Source: Sepiola atlantica
Lineage: Eukaryota > Mollusca > Cephalopoda > Sepiida > Sepiolidae
Assembly (NCBI GenBank): GCA_963556195.1
Contig: OY744532.1
Location: forward strand, 79,041,234 to 79,105,233
Length of the DNA stretch: 64,000 nucleotides
Reading direction: 5' to 3'
Part shown: positions 33,090-45,269 of the stretch, in pieces
Numbering within the stretch: position 1 is the stretch's first letter
Layout: each line of letters starts with the position of its first letter
Notes under the pieces: model-generated
Database searches by the model: none
What the model saw: the letters and a program-made list of their open reading frames with translations, nothing else
What the model was told of the DNA's origin: nothing
Position numbers and translations under genes: made by a program

Positions 33090-33230
33090 TGGTGTTGGCA
33101 TTCTTGCAGGAGAGACCACATAATGGTTGCCAACGCCAAAGTGAAAGCGGTATTATGGAACCGACTGGATTCGAACTTGGCACACCCAGGTCGTCAGTTC
33201 GTGTCGTCATCCACTTGAACAGCGTTACTT
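33090..33230 (-). repeat. SINE family S copy
   Basis: Minus strand: GACGACCTGGGTGTGCCAAG, B box AGTTCGAATCC, then GTTGGCAACC and ATGTGGTCTCTCC. The same order occurs in the plus-strand copy near 48970-49085. Confidence 0.65.
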
Positions 33231-33296
33231 TATGTAGACAGAAGACAGAAAAAACATCTTTTTGGCCTAAGTGTAATCTCCTGTTTGTTTTCAATT

Positions 33297-33325
33297 ATTT
33301 ATTTATTTATTTATTTATTTATATA
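33297..33325. repeat. (TTTA)n microsatellite
   Basis: Tetranucleotide repeats grading into TA. Confidence 0.9.
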
Positions 33326-33453
33326 TATAAAATAAACATTTACTTCTTAGAATTGAAACAGATCCAGTCCAAAACCGTATGGGCTCGATATTGTTTACGG
33401 ACGAAATAATAACCTGATGATCAAGTTTACCGTGAAACTGCAGTAAAGTGTTA

Positions 33454-33811
33454 TTATTCTGTGTACTCACGACGAGTTATCAAACTTGTCATCGTCAGTG
33501 ATTGCTCCCCGACAACAACACATGGTGTTCCCTGGAGTCTGAGTGACAACAAGCCTCTCCAGATTTCTAGTACTCTCCATCTCTTTTCGATAACAACCGC
33601 AAACGCCCTTGTGGTATCGCAACAGCCGCTTACCATTGATTTCTCGCTGGTAAGAAACATTGGTCTTCTCTGGAATTTGGGTAGAAATAAGCCTCCCAAA
33701 GGTCCCAGCACCTTCCACACTCTTCTAGTGAACGTCTGGTTTGTGCTGTCCCTCCTCGATCTTCTCATCCTCTTTGACCCTCTACACATATTGTGTGTAG
33801 TGTCAGCTTAG
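33454..33811. other. Overlapping open frames, unrecognised
   Basis: Both strands stay open for more than 330 bases (for example 33461-33811 plus, 33454-33789 minus). Base composition is less AT-rich than the flanks and words such as CTCTCCAGATTTCTAG suggest old coding or repeat DNA. No motif was recognised on either strand. Confidence 0.3.
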
Positions 33812-33844
33812 GCTGACGCCATATTTAATTTTTTGTGACAGCTT

Positions 33845-33850
33845 ATGCTG

Positions 33851-33919
<69 letters not shown>
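33845..33919. repeat. (TTA)n microsatellite
   Basis: Pure TTA triplets. Confidence 0.95.
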
Positions 33920-34025
33920 TCATGGTAGTCTAAAATTTTGGATGTTTTTAGTTGGATTTTTTCTATTTGAACATGCAAGCTGTACCTTTACACTTTCGCC
34001 GTTCCTAACAGGCAAGCATTTCGCA

Positions 34026-34027
<2 letters not shown>

Positions 34028-34065
<38 letters not shown>

Positions 34066-34078
34066 CAACAACAACAAC

Positions 34079-34119
<41 letters not shown>

Positions 34120-34142
34120 CAACAACAACAGCAATAATAATA
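34028..34142. repeat. (AAT)n/(AAC)n compound microsatellite
   Basis: Blocks of AAT and AAC alternate twice. Confidence 0.95.
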
Positions 34143-34538
34143 TATGTCCTTAACTTCTTTACTAACTCAACGTTTGACACGTAAAGGAAAATCTTGATTG
34201 AACATTCCGATATCTATGTATCTCATATAGTAATCAAGCGTGAGCCCCAGTAAGAGGCCCTGTGATTTCTGAGAACTCACACTGAAATAAAATAAAAGGA
34301 GATATAATACATAAATAGAGATTCCCAAAATCTACGGTAATTTTTTTTTAATTAGTTTGTTTTAAAACTATACTTAAACGAAAACATTTATTGGTAGTTG
34401 TATTAAATAGCCGTCAGATTTCACCAGTGAATCTGTACTTGGGATGCTACAATTCATTTTATTTCTTTATAGTGTTATTAATAATTTCTATACCCAAACA
34501 CCAGAAGGAAGGTTCTATTTACGAAATAGACCTAAAAT

Positions 34539-34720
<182 letters not shown>

Positions 34721-34786
34721 TTAATGTCACTATCTCTATTTAAAAGAGTTAGTAAGTGTATATGTTTGTATATTTTATGTACAGGT

Positions 34787-35410
34787 GTTATATTATGAGA
34801 GGCCCTGTATGCCTAAAAGCGTGTAGGTCCACTTGTTTTGATTGTGAGAGGGGTGAACTTTGTTCGTGTTAAGTGCAGGTCGAAAGGACATCCATTTCGG
34901 GACAAATAGAATTGTCCTCAGAATGAGTAATCCCAAGAAGTCATAACAACTGGGGAAACCTGGCTAACTTGAAAAGTTGAGGTTCAATAAAGGTCAGACC
35001 AGCTCTGGTTATGATTTGTATGACAGAGCAAAGTACCGTGACGTCACTCCCTCTTCGTGAGAAACTACAATTTTTAAAAGAGTTACGGGGTTGGAAGCGA
35101 GCCGGACGATTGACAATGTAATCGTTCGTTGTATGGTTTGGATCTCCTCGAGATCCAGCAGAAATTCCCGTGCATAGTCGCACCCCCCAGCGAGAAGGAT
35201 GAATGAGAATCGAGCGAACGAATGGATAAAACCCTTCCGCAACGAAGTCCAGTATAAAAGACTTGAATCTCTCTGAGGAAAAATTGTCTCTGCGTTTGTC
35301 TTCTGCCTGTATATAAAGTTGTATCCACAGATCAAAGATCACCAACATCGATCACGGCCAGAGATACGCAATGGAAACCGAAGACACCAACGGCGATCAC
35401 AACTAGTAAA
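34787..35410 (+). promoter_or_regulatory. Promoter-like block, possible solo LTR
   Basis: Starts near TGTTATATTATGAGAGGCCC, a word also seen at 10131 (TGTTATATTATGGAGGGGCC). It contains a CRE palindrome TGACGTCA (35039-35046), two TATA-like words, GTATAAAAG (35252-35260) and GTATATAAAG (about 35310), and locally raised GC. TG start, CRE and TATA together resemble a retroelement LTR, but no second LTR, primer-binding site or target duplication was found. An ordinary gene promoter is the alternative. Confidence 0.32.
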
Positions 35411-35799
35411 CGAAAAAAATGTAAGGTAACTTTTTTGTGCATCACATTTGTGGGGTCCTAATCTCTTAAACCTCGAAAGACTTAAAACAGAAAGAAAACG
35501 AGAACAATGCTTAATTTGATATGTGTAAAAAAGAGATCAATGTTTTAATGTAAAATGCTTAATGTAAAGTGTTAAAAAAAGTATTTAGAATAGGTTGTTT
35601 GAGATACAATGTTTAATGAACTGTGTTTAATGAGAAAAGAATTTAAAAAGAACTATGTTTAAAAAGAATAATGTTTTAATAACGAGAAGTATTTAAAAAG
35701 TAATGTGTAACATAACTGGCAGTTTAAAGCTTAAAAACGCCCTAAAGAAATGTGTTTAAAAGTGCCTTAAAGAGGAGCGTTAAAGAAGTTTGAAAACGC

Positions 35800-36450
35800 T
35801 TCATATGATTTCATATGATTTCGTATTGCTTTCGTATTTTGAGAAGCGCTTAATAGACTTTCGTGGCGATGATTTTCATCATTGATAACGTAAAAAATGT
35901 ATTGTTTTGGGTGCCGCTATGCAACACAGGAAGCACTACTAAACAAATTAACCGATCATTATGAACTTTATGAACACAGATGCTAGGCGAAATGGTTGTA
36001 ATATGGACAATATTTATTATAATTTACATACCTCCGATATTTGTGAAATTTTAACAACATGAATTATGAGCTATACGGCCCAAATTCTAGTATATATAAA
36101 ATATTAAATTGTTTTTAACCTCGATACATAGTTAAAGCAAAACACATTGTTTTGGACTATTAAATTAATTTCCAACGCTACTTATAATTTTTACCCATTC
36201 ATTTATTTTTATTTATTTTTTATTATCGTTTATGTTTGAATTCATATTTTGAGACATGACGTAAATCCGTGACATCACGCAAAAGCTATAATTATTTTGT
36301 TTAGGCAATATTTTCAACTTTATTTATGAGAAAGCTGAAATATGTTAGTTGGTAAAAAATTGAAATGTATGAGAATTACCTTGAGTTTTATCCATCGTCA
36401 TTGGCCACCAATTAAGCAAGACTTCCTTAATTGCAATTTATTCTGTGATC
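35800..36450. repeat. Dispersed repeat, short version of 31480-32215
   Basis: AACAAATTAACCGATCATTATGAA (at 35942), CACAGATGCTAGG and TTTTATCCATCGTCATTGG match the expanded copy. The head word is also found near 21755, 63170 and 63385. Confidence 0.65.
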
Positions 36451-37094
36451 CCCTAAGCTTAAGTTTTTATTTTGAAACATTTTCTTAAATACAAAACCAT
36501 GCAATAGATTTTGATCAAAATAAAAATAAGATTTCAAGACATAAGGTTTACTATCTTAATTTTAAGTCTTGTCAAGGATCGTAAAACTTTGGCAAAACAT
36601 TTGTGTTTGGAAAATTTTACCATTCCTTTACGCGGGTATTCTTCCAATATATATAAAGTCTTAAGGGTAGTATATTATTATTATTATTATTTGATTATTA
36701 TTATTTATGTATGTATATATAAGTGAAATTTTAAGCTGAATTATTTCGACACTTGATTATTGGGAAAATGGTAGTTTTATCAGTACCATTGGAGAGCCAT
36801 GCATATTATAACTGTCCTGTTTTTAAATCTCCGAAACAGTTACATGGTAAACAGCTGATGATCCTCGTGTTAATATTAGATGCTTACGTTAAGGTCTCCT
36901 GTTTTTGTTTCACTGTTAGATACTTAATCCCCCTTTTCATTTTATTTACTTACTATTATATATTTTTTATTTATTTATGAATTTTCCAACGAATGTTAAG
37001 TCTGCAATATTTTGGATTTAGTTAGTTTCTCTGGGAATTTAAACTGAATTTTCTTTTTTTTTGTCTTTTTGTTTAAATAACTCAAAGCTTCTTT

Positions 37095-37095
<1 letters not shown>
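36451..37095. other. No gene seen
   Basis: AT-rich sequence with a short TTA tract at 36677-36693. Confidence 0.5.
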
Positions 37096-37099
<4 letters not shown>

Positions 37100-37152
<53 letters not shown>

Positions 37153-37308
37153 GTATTTCTATGTAATTATTTTTAAAGGTGATTTTCAGCTCGTTGTTAT
37201 TGAGCTTACTATTATTTCAATTGTGTCCCTACTTAAGTAATTAAGATGCAGAAAACTGCATTATTAGTCGTCCTAAACTTCAAAGGCCGTATTTTTCGTT
37301 AATATATG

Positions 37309-37378
<70 letters not shown>
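37100..37378. repeat. Two (TA)n arrays around a dispersed repeat
   Basis: TA at 37100-37150 and 37313-37378. Between them is the ATGTATTTCTATGTAATTAT repeat also present at 29340-29560. Confidence 0.9.
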
Positions 37379-37381
<3 letters not shown>

Positions 37382-37405
37382 ATTTTATACGTACATAAAA
37401 GTAAT

Positions 37406-37447
37406 CCATGGATACGTATTTCTGACTCACAGCTGTCATCAGCATGG
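37406..37447 (-). ncRNA. Hammerhead ribozyme motif, family D copy 2
   Basis: Minus strand: CCATG/CATGG stem I, CTGATGA core (complement of 37436-37442), a weakened stem II (AGCT-GTG-AGTC), GAA, palindromic stem III ATACGTAT, cleavage base C (triplet AUC, allowed by the NUH rule). Confidence 0.72.
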
Positions 37448-37507
37448 CAAACTTACACAGAAATACATTAAATACTTGGGTGATAAAAATCGTACATATT
37501 TCTACAC

Positions 37508-37560
37508 AGAGCGTCTTGGTCTAATGGTAAAACGAGGACTATAGACATCAAAATAGATCT
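37508..37560 (+). repeat. Truncated tRNA-like head before family D copy 3
   Basis: TTGGTCTAATGGTAAAACG (A box) and GGACTATAGACATC match the head at 29630-29695. The B box is deleted, and the hammerhead follows. Confidence 0.6.
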
Positions 37561-37573
37561 CTGTGTAAGTCAG

Positions 37574-37615
37574 CCATGCTGATGACGGCTGTGAGCCAGC
37601 AACGCGTGTCAATGG
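37574..37615 (+). ncRNA. Decayed hammerhead, family D copy 3
   Basis: CTGATGA (37579-37585) and GGCT-GTG-AGCC are intact, but GAA is GCA (37599-37601) and stem I is mismatched at the cleavage-proximal pair, so it should be inactive. Confidence 0.72.
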
Positions 37616-37641
37616 ATTACTATTATGTACGTATAAAATTA

Positions 37642-37652
37642 ATATATATATA

Positions 37653-37725
<73 letters not shown>

Positions 37726-37881
37726 CTTTACAAAATAAATAAATAATAAAATTAAAGATCTTTTCGTTGTGATGAATCCTCTCTGGAAGAAAAGGATACA
37801 AATATCTTGGTAAACTCTGTAAATATACGTACACACACACACACACACATATATATATACACATATATATATATATATATA
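37642..37881. repeat. (TA)n and CA/TA arrays
   Basis: TA to 37724, unique sequence, then (AC)n and TA from about 37829 to 37881. Confidence 0.9.
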
Positions 37882-37985
37882 GTACATGTATTATATTAGT
37901 TTCTGTAGATGTAAATCCGTTGAAACTCCAGTGTTTATAAAAATTGCTCAATTACAAGTAGAGCTGTTCTTTAGTATAACTTTTT

Positions 37986-38139
37986 ATTTATACAAACATT
38001 ATTGGTTACATATGTGCACCCATGTTTTGTTTGTACTCTTCACAAAAAGTCCACCTCTTCAGACCAAGAGGCGGACTCTCTGTGAAGAGTACAACCGAAA
38101 CATATATGCACACATGTAACCAATACTGTTTGTATAAAT
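37986..38139. repeat. Long hairpin, about 74-bp arms
   Basis: TTGGTTACATATGTGCACCC and TTTGTACTCTTCACA in the left arm (37986-38059) are answered by GTGAAGAGTACAA and CACATGTAACCAA in the right arm (38065-38139). The loop is about 5 bases. A (TA)n array follows at 38152. Confidence 0.88.
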
Positions 38140-38148
38140 ATAAACTTA

Positions 38149-38151
<3 letters not shown>

Positions 38152-38215
<64 letters not shown>
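38152..38215. repeat. (TA)n microsatellite
   Basis: Directly follows the long hairpin. Confidence 0.95.
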
Positions 38216-38217
<2 letters not shown>

Positions 38218-38478
38218 AACACATTGTTATGGTTTTTATAAAATATACTTTTACGAAACAATGTTATATAAATATGTCTACATCTTTACTGATTCAAAAT
38301 AGCGAAGCCTCGCTAACAGACATACCAGATTGTTCTTTTCTGACACCAAGAAATCTGCATAACATCGGATGAGAAAAAGAAAAAAAAACAATTTGCTTTG
38401 ATAAGGAAAATTCGAAACCTTAGATTTAAATAAATTTTATTTATATAAAAATACATTGGTATATTTTTCTCAAAAAAG

Positions 38479-38481
<3 letters not shown>

Positions 38482-38513
<32 letters not shown>
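38482..38513. repeat. (TA)n at 3' end of family F copy 3
   Basis: On the minus strand it follows the family F tail (TTTTTCCTTTTTGATTTTCC). Confidence 0.95.
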
Positions 38514-38515
<2 letters not shown>

Positions 38516-38549
38516 AAAATCAAAAAGGAAAAACGAAAATTATTTATAT

Positions 38550-38593
38550 ATTAATCAACGTTTTCTATTTATTTTAAGACTTTCTCAAGATAA
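38550..38593 (-). ncRNA. Decayed hammerhead, family F copy 3
   Basis: Minus strand TTATC, TTGAGAA, AGTCTT, GAAAACGTTGATT. Core bases 3 and 8 and the GAA spacing are altered. Inactive by inspection. Confidence 0.5.
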
Positions 38594-38682
38594 CTGATTC
38601 GAAGAAATCAAACAGAAGAACAATATGTAAAAATATTCTGTGCGTATGTAACGTGAACAGAATGAAAACAATTTATTTTCTA

Positions 38683-38773
38683 AACATTCTATGTTATTAC
38701 AATAACATTCTATGTTATTACAATAACATTCTATGTTATTATAATAACATTCTATGTTAACTTCTATGTTATT
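38683..38773. repeat. 22-bp tandem repeat, four units
   Basis: Unit AACATTCTATGTTATTACAAT, itself a weak palindrome (AACAT...ATGTT). Confidence 0.92.
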
Positions 38774-41115
38774 TTTTAAGTATAATTTTTCCCCAAAATC
38801 TCTTAATAGAGCTATGGGCGCATATTCTTCTTAAATCTTTAAATATATTCCATTCTGATGAAATTTAAATCATATATCTAAAGTTACCTGGGGAGACAAC
38901 GAAAGTTGTCCGAAATCTTTACATGCCCCTAAATGTGCCGAATTTCTATGCCCCCTCTAAGAGAGCTGTAGGGGCAGATCTCTTATTCAACTTCAAATAC
39001 GTATATAAGATTTTAATTAAATTTTAACCATATGTATATGACACTAATTCAGAGAGTTAATTTAAGTTTCCTCGGACTATATTAATGGGGGGAAACGGGA
39101 GGCATTAAAACCAAAAGTTATATTGTCTTATGAGCATAATGAGAAAGGATATAGTATTCATCATAAAATCCCGAGCAACGTCGGTTTTTTTTCTAGTAAA
39201 TAAATACAAGAAAAACTGTTATTTATTTTTGTTATGGCATCCATAGATTGTATTCGATCCCAACGGGAGAACTGGATCCGATCATTGAGATCGAAAGTCC
39301 CTTGAAAGCCGTATCTCTTCCCTCGGATAGCATATGGTGGTGAGGGTGATGGGGGAAAAGCCTCGATTTGATCACATTATTCCCATCAGCATCACGAAGT
39401 GTTCCAATTGGGAACGAGGTTTCTTCGTGCATGCTCGATATTTATCTCTCCACTGCGATTATTCTACTGCGTTTTGTGACAGGCCGTTCTGTATTGAGGT
39501 CAACATTCTTTCATAGAGAAAAGAAATAAGAACAATATGGCCATCAAATATATCGGCGTGTCTCCCCCAAAACCTTTTATGTTTTGTATAATGCACTATG
39601 ACAGTTTGATAAAATAATGGGTAACCATAAACTATGTTATAATGCCTGACAGACTTTTCCTTTGACTGACAGCAGGAATACTCGTTAGTAATGGTAGAAG
39701 TTCCTTAGATTCATCCCATCAACTTCAATACTCCGGGGTTACTTCACCCCAAAATCAGACCAGCAGAATCTTGACCATTGTTGAGGTGGCTTGTTCTGTC
39801 AGGGTGAGGTATGAGGAAGTCCACCATCCCAGGCTTTACCTTCTCACCCTTTTTCTGCTTCTCTTTGGAGCAATGCTATTTGGTATATTTGTGTAGCTGT
39901 TCGTGTGCACCTGTCTTTATTCTTTGCGAGTTTATTTTTTGAAGAAAAGAGAAACAAATTCTAGAGAACAAAAAGAACACATAACACGTAACGGAAGATT
40001 TTTTAATTAAAATATTTTTAGTAATGTTTGAATTGAATTGTGCATTTATTCTCTTTTTCTTTCCCACATTCTGATTTTTCACTGAGATGCCCATGGAGAC
40101 ATTAATAAACAGATGTTTATTCAATTCGATTTCTTGCTTCCTTTTGTTTACAAAGAGTTTCATTAATTTTAGTTGTCTAAGATTTTATTTCTTTTTATTG
40201 CTTTCTTTTTTTCTTCTACTTTTTTCTTCTACTTTTTTTCTACTTCTTCTTCTTTCTTCTTCCTCTTCTTCTTCTTCTTCTTATCTTCGTACCCCCTCAT
40301 ACGCTTAATACTACTATAGTTGTAATATAATATCTTATACTGTCTTTTCTTATATGAACTTACGGTATATACAGTGTGCATTGCAGCTACAGGCATCTTG
40401 TTTCTGACGGTAGTATTATCTCACTAATATATGCCTCTCCCGATTACAATAAACCTTTCCGTTTTTCCGCATATTAACCTGTTGATTTTTTTCTATCCAC
40501 TCGGTAACAAGCTGTATATTGTACCCTTTTATCAAAGACATAACAAGTTTTTTGTATCCCTCATATCAAGTATTTTATATAAGAACGCAAGAAAATAAAT
40601 CTGCTACAATCGGTGACCCAAACTGATTGTGCGGTGATAATACAACTTTAATAAACTTGTACTTAACCATTGTGACATCTAAATCTTACTATAATAATTT
40701 CTATCTATAGTATCGAGGCTTACATTAGAGGTCTTATATACATGAAGCGAAAAAATCCACCTCACACTGAGAAGACAAATACTTGTACTCTTATATGTTA
40801 AAATTATTATCATACCCATTAAACATGCTTAGAAATATGTTATTGATACACAGTACAACAATCCAAGGAACGTAGAAAGAAAATGGATTCTATTAAAATA
40901 CTCCAGTTGATTATCTCCCAAACTCTGCATTAGTAAAACAATCAGGAGTTATACTTGATTCACGAAAACCTTAAAATTACAACACAAGCTGCAAAACAGA
41001 AAAACACCGTTCTAACGTCACATAAATATACACAGATGTATAAAAGGATAAAGATCAAAGAATAAGTGCTAGTATCTGTGTCAATAAAAAACTACACAAT
41101 GAGACGTCAATCTCT
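38774..41115. other. Mostly unassigned, with a TTC-rich tract
   Basis: Pyrimidine-rich TTC repeats lie at 40200-40282. A 66-codon minus-strand open frame (39232-39432) sits in sequence of raised GC but matches nothing I know. No element ends were found. Confidence 0.45.
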
Positions 41116-41120
41116 AAACT

Positions 41121-41490
41121 GTGCTTTTTTTTAACCAAGCCACAATATTTGCCGAGGAAAGCCCAGATATCAAGAAGTACTACATAGGTATGACATCCCT
41201 AAATTTTAAAACCAGATATTACGACCATAAAAGCACATTCAATAACAAAAAACGCCGAATAAAACTGTACTATCCACCGATTACTGGAAACTCAAGGAAA
41301 GTGGACGCTCACCAATAATCGAGTGGAAAATGGTACGACAGGCCAGTACATGTAGAAATTTAGACGACCCGTGTAGATTATGTCTGAATGAGAAGTCTGA
41401 AATTCCAACCTTTAAACCCTTTTAAAATAACCTATTAAACCGTAGAAGGGAAATAGCAAACAATAACAGAATAAATTTTACTTCATGATA
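41121..41490 (+). pseudogene. GIY-YIG endonuclease fragment of a Penelope-like element
   Basis: The open part reads KKYYIGMTSLNFKTRYYDHK and FNNKKRRIKLYY, matching the YIG-T...F..RY..HKS.F pattern of retroelement GIY-YIG domains. After a frameshift the sequence continues as IIEWKMV, CRLCLNEKSEIPTFKP and LLNRRREIA, the usual Cys-rich and LLN(K/R)R end. The RT part is absent, so this is a 3'-end fragment. It belongs to a different lineage from the 32221-33070 copy because the C-terminal motif differs. Confidence 0.72.
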
Positions 41491-41853
41491 ACAATACATA
41501 ATATAAATAATAATAATAATAATAATAACAAAATAACTAAATATATAAAAAAATCTAAAATAAACCAGCATCTAAAATAAAAAAAATAGACATACAAATA
41601 TTCCAAGAACGCACGTGTTAAAATAAGGTCACCTTTTAATTCGACACATTCACGAAACTAACAAAAACAAATATCAAGTAAAAGTCAGCCTTACTTTTGT
41701 TTGTGAGAAGCCCTGCAATGTAAATATTACCCAGTGTGAGGGAATAACAATGAATCTGATGGGTTAGCTAGCCAGATTAAACACTACGTGGATACATAAA
41801 AAAACTCAGTAACACGAATTCCATGCATTTAAGCCTATCGATACTTTACGTAG

Positions 41854-42033
<180 letters not shown>

Positions 42034-42058
42034 TGCGGTCAGCGTATCAGGTGTATAA

Positions 42059-42105
42059 TCACAGTGATTAATTCATTTGAAGACGAAACAAGCACATGTC
42101 TGTGG
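42059..42105 (+). ncRNA. Possible decayed hammerhead, family H
   Basis: Stem I CACA/TGTG, a core reading GTGATTA instead of CTGANGA, stem II TTC/GAA inside ATTCATTTGAAGAC, GAA (42085-42087), stem III ACA/TGT, and a GUC site at C42100. Two core bases differ, so this is either a dead copy or chance. Confidence 0.35.
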
Positions 42106-42879
42106 ATATGAAATGATTAATTATTAAATTATAATTATCGGACCATTCTGTTTAGGAATAATTGATTGTTTCGCTTAAAGCCCTAATGCAAACGTTCCGT
42201 CATTTGGTTGAATCCTCTTAGAGTCAATTGAATAGTACTGATAAATTCGCGCAGCTGATCGGTTTGCCGAATGGGTATAGATGTTCGGCTATCGGTCCAA
42301 AAGTCTAAGGTGGATCAGTTGTATAGCATTCCTGTCATGCAAAAGTAAGCGAGTAAAAACGCATCCTTTTCCTCCGTACGAAACAATTTTAAGTGATGTA
42401 AGCGAATAGTATACCAGCAATCACCTGACACTTTCATCGCCGCCTCACATGAAAAGAAAGCATCCCCTCTATAATAAGAAGTTAACGGTAAGTGTTATTC
42501 GGGCCATCCGAAATTATAAAAATAATTTATATGTGAAATATTTCATTACAGGCGTAATTCTATAATTTTATATGAATATTAATAGTTTACTAACATATCT
42601 AGATAAATAGCGAGTGCGAACAATGGTGAAACATAACATTTTCTCGTCAATTTTCACGTACGTTTATATTTGTAACAAATAAATAATAATAAAAATGAAA
42701 CCGATTTTTTGGAATATTTTCACACGATTTAACTATTATTTTTATTAATAATAATCTATATATTAATACGATAGCGTGTGTGTTCGTGTGTCACGCTTCC
42801 GGCAAAAGCTCTGCGCATGCGTGCCGCTCCTAAATTTTTGAAAACATTCAACTAGCCTGCGTTTACGAATATTTATATG

Positions 42880-42965
42880 TGTATCTCTCTGGCGCAATGG
42901 TTAGCGAGGTGGTATTTTTTACTTCGGCCCGACTGGTTTATAGTTCGATCCCAACCAGCCTCTAA
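42880..42965 (+). repeat. tRNA-derived SINE head
   Basis: TGGCGCAATGGTTAGCG (A box) and AGTTCGATCCC (B box) about 45 bases later. This is a clean pol III promoter pair. No hammerhead follows. Confidence 0.65.
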
Positions 42966-43314
42966 GATTTTTATTCTACAGTTCGAGGGGAAGGGGAAGA
43001 AATAATACATTTTTTATTACCTGGTTAAAAACTACTGTTTTGTGTTGCTTAAAACTTAAAACTATTTTTTGTTTTTATGTTGGCGTTTTTAATGGCATTG
43101 TCTATTTAATTACGTTGACTGCTTAAAACGTAGGATATCGGCCAGTATTATTATTAATTTTTTTTTTTTGAAAGGATGGCATATCAACTTTTTTTAGTAG
43201 ATATGGCAGTGTCCATCGTACACGAGTTACTATTTCAAACAATTATTTAACTCTTACCCAGAAGTGGGGTGGCTCATAATAAAGCAAGCGTAACTTACTA
43301 ACAAATAGAGGGTG

Positions 43315-43345
43315 CTGCTTTGTTACATTAGGACCCGTATTGAAA
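43315..43345. repeat. Fragment of the 27646 element end
   Basis: CTTTGTTACATTAGGACCCG matches the left inverted end at 27658-27678. Confidence 0.55.
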
Positions 43346-43375
43346 ACATTTCGTGTAATTTACACGGGTTCCGCT

Positions 43376-43517
<142 letters not shown>

Positions 43518-43619
43518 GGCTAAGGCATTTTGCGTTCGTATGTACGTTATCGCTTTTCACAAACAGAAATAATAATGTTATCGTCCGATCAGCAAAGTGA
43601 TTGGTGATTAATCTGATGC

Positions 43620-44385
43620 CGTTAAGGTAAAAAAAATGACTTTACCAATTTTAAAATAAACTGTCTCCCAAATCAAATTATGTCGTCCTGTCGACTAAAT
43701 AAAACAATTATTTTACGGGATAATAGTATTTGCCTTGACAAAAAGTTATTATTTCAGAAAGAAATATTATTATTAACAGCAAATTATACAGATTGATGTA
43801 GAAAGCACTAGAAAATGTTCATGTGGTCTAGATAGATTTTATTTATGCTGTTAAATATTTAAATATATTGTAAAAGCTGAAAGTTTTAAAATTAGATACT
43901 AAAATAAAATGTTATTTTTAGGTAAGTATTCACTCCATGGCATTTTTCGAATCGTGACTTTCTGTTCTATTATATAAGTATTAATTGAAATGAAACTACA
44001 ATTTCTTGTCTCGCCCGTGAGTGTTCGCTGCATGCACACTTAAAAGCGTGAATTAACTTTCTATAAACTATTAGAAAATACGAAATCAAAAACAAAAATT
44101 ACGTTTTTCATGTCTGTATAACTTTCTTTTCTATATGATACATTTATCAAAGACTGAAAACAAAATGTACTTTTTGGTTCTCGATGTTAATCGGAAAATT
44201 ATGTTCATGTCTTTGACTATACACCCAGAAAAACTGATCAGGCCAGATTAAAAATAAATCTGTTTTATTCCTCAAGTGACTAAATAGTATGTTTACTGCC
44301 AATATTCAAACCTTTATTAGGAACGGCAAACTTTAACAACACATGATTTATAAAAAAAAAACTCATTAGAATTAAATTATCTACC
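43620..44385. other. No gene seen
   Basis: Unassigned AT-rich sequence. Confidence 0.5.
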
Positions 44386-44395
44386 TAACTAGTAA

Positions 44396-44619
44396 TGTTT
44401 TAACGTTTATGAAACTTTTTATTTGACATATTAAAATATGTCTATAAAATGTGTCTTTTCGACACTCGACAGGTAATGGCTGCTAAGATATGTAGGCATG
44501 TTGTGGCTTTGGGTAAGGGTTTTGCATTTTGTGGCCACCATTAAAAGTCGAGTGTCGAGAAGACATATTTTATGGAAGAAAAACTTTGACATAAAAACTG
44601 TTATAAACGTTAAAACTTG
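44396..44619. mobile_element. 224-bp MITE with 8-bp target duplication
   Basis: The arms, about 70 bp each, share GTTTTAACGTTTAT and TTTCGACACTCGAC (imperfectly matched in the inverted right arm, GTCGAGTGTCGAGAAGAC). ACTAGTAA stands directly outside both ends (44388-44395 and 44620-44627). An 8-bp duplication points to a hAT-type origin, although the terminal bases are not a typical hAT CAG end. Confidence 0.72.
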
Positions 44620-44639
44620 ACTAGTAAGGTCGATAATTT

Positions 44640-45240
44640 CCTTCATAATGCGTTTGATATCGATTATTGTTTATTTATTTTGGTTTACGAGTTATTGGGT
44701 GTTAACTATTCTGGATATTTATCCGTTTCTCATTAGAACTTCATTAAAAGATCCACTAAAAGTTGAGATTAATGGTAGTTTAGTGAGATAAAACTGTTGA
44801 CCCAGATGATCAAGAAGCTTCCCTAACTTCTATTTGTTTCATAAGAAGATAAAAAAAGTGTCCCTCTACCTACAATGGGTAAAGTTTTCAAATTTTCAAA
44901 ATTGTGTATGAAGTTATATAACAAGCATAAAACCGACTGGGCTATACATTTCTGAAAAGACAAAAACAAACTTTGGTGTGTACCTCGGGAACCTTAAATA
45001 GTGAAAATATCATATTTTAAAAATATTTAAAATTTCCATCATTAGTTTGGACTCAAAATCCCAAATAATTTAAGAATAATCGTATTTTATCAGATGTACT
45101 GTTTAGCAAGGAAACAAGCCGACTTTGTTTCATCGGAGAATTGAACAATGTTTCCAAATTGGGAACAACTGCATGTTCTAAGAAAAGTATACGGACATAA
45201 AAGAAGTAAATAAACACTACCAAAAATATTCATACATGTT
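44640..45240. other. No gene seen
   Basis: Unassigned AT-rich sequence. Confidence 0.5.
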
Positions 45241-45269
45241 TAAAGTTTATGTTTCTATCGCCGACGGTC

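Larger units (their letters stand above)
37388..37650. repeat. Inverted repeat carrying two family D elements
   Basis: The left arm 37388-37467 and the right arm 37560-37642 are imperfect reverse complements sharing TACGTACATA, AATCCAT, CAGC.GTCATCAGCATGGC and the TTACACAGA outer parts. (TA)n arrays abut both outer sides. Confidence 0.85.

Noticed and set aside
34895..34925. Minus-strand CTGAGGA with a strong hairpin at 34915
   Set aside because: The hairpin consumes core bases, four extra bases precede GAAA, and stem I does not pair.
36855..36890. CTGATGA word as a possible hammerhead
   Set aside because: No stem II with GAAAC follows and no complementary stem I.
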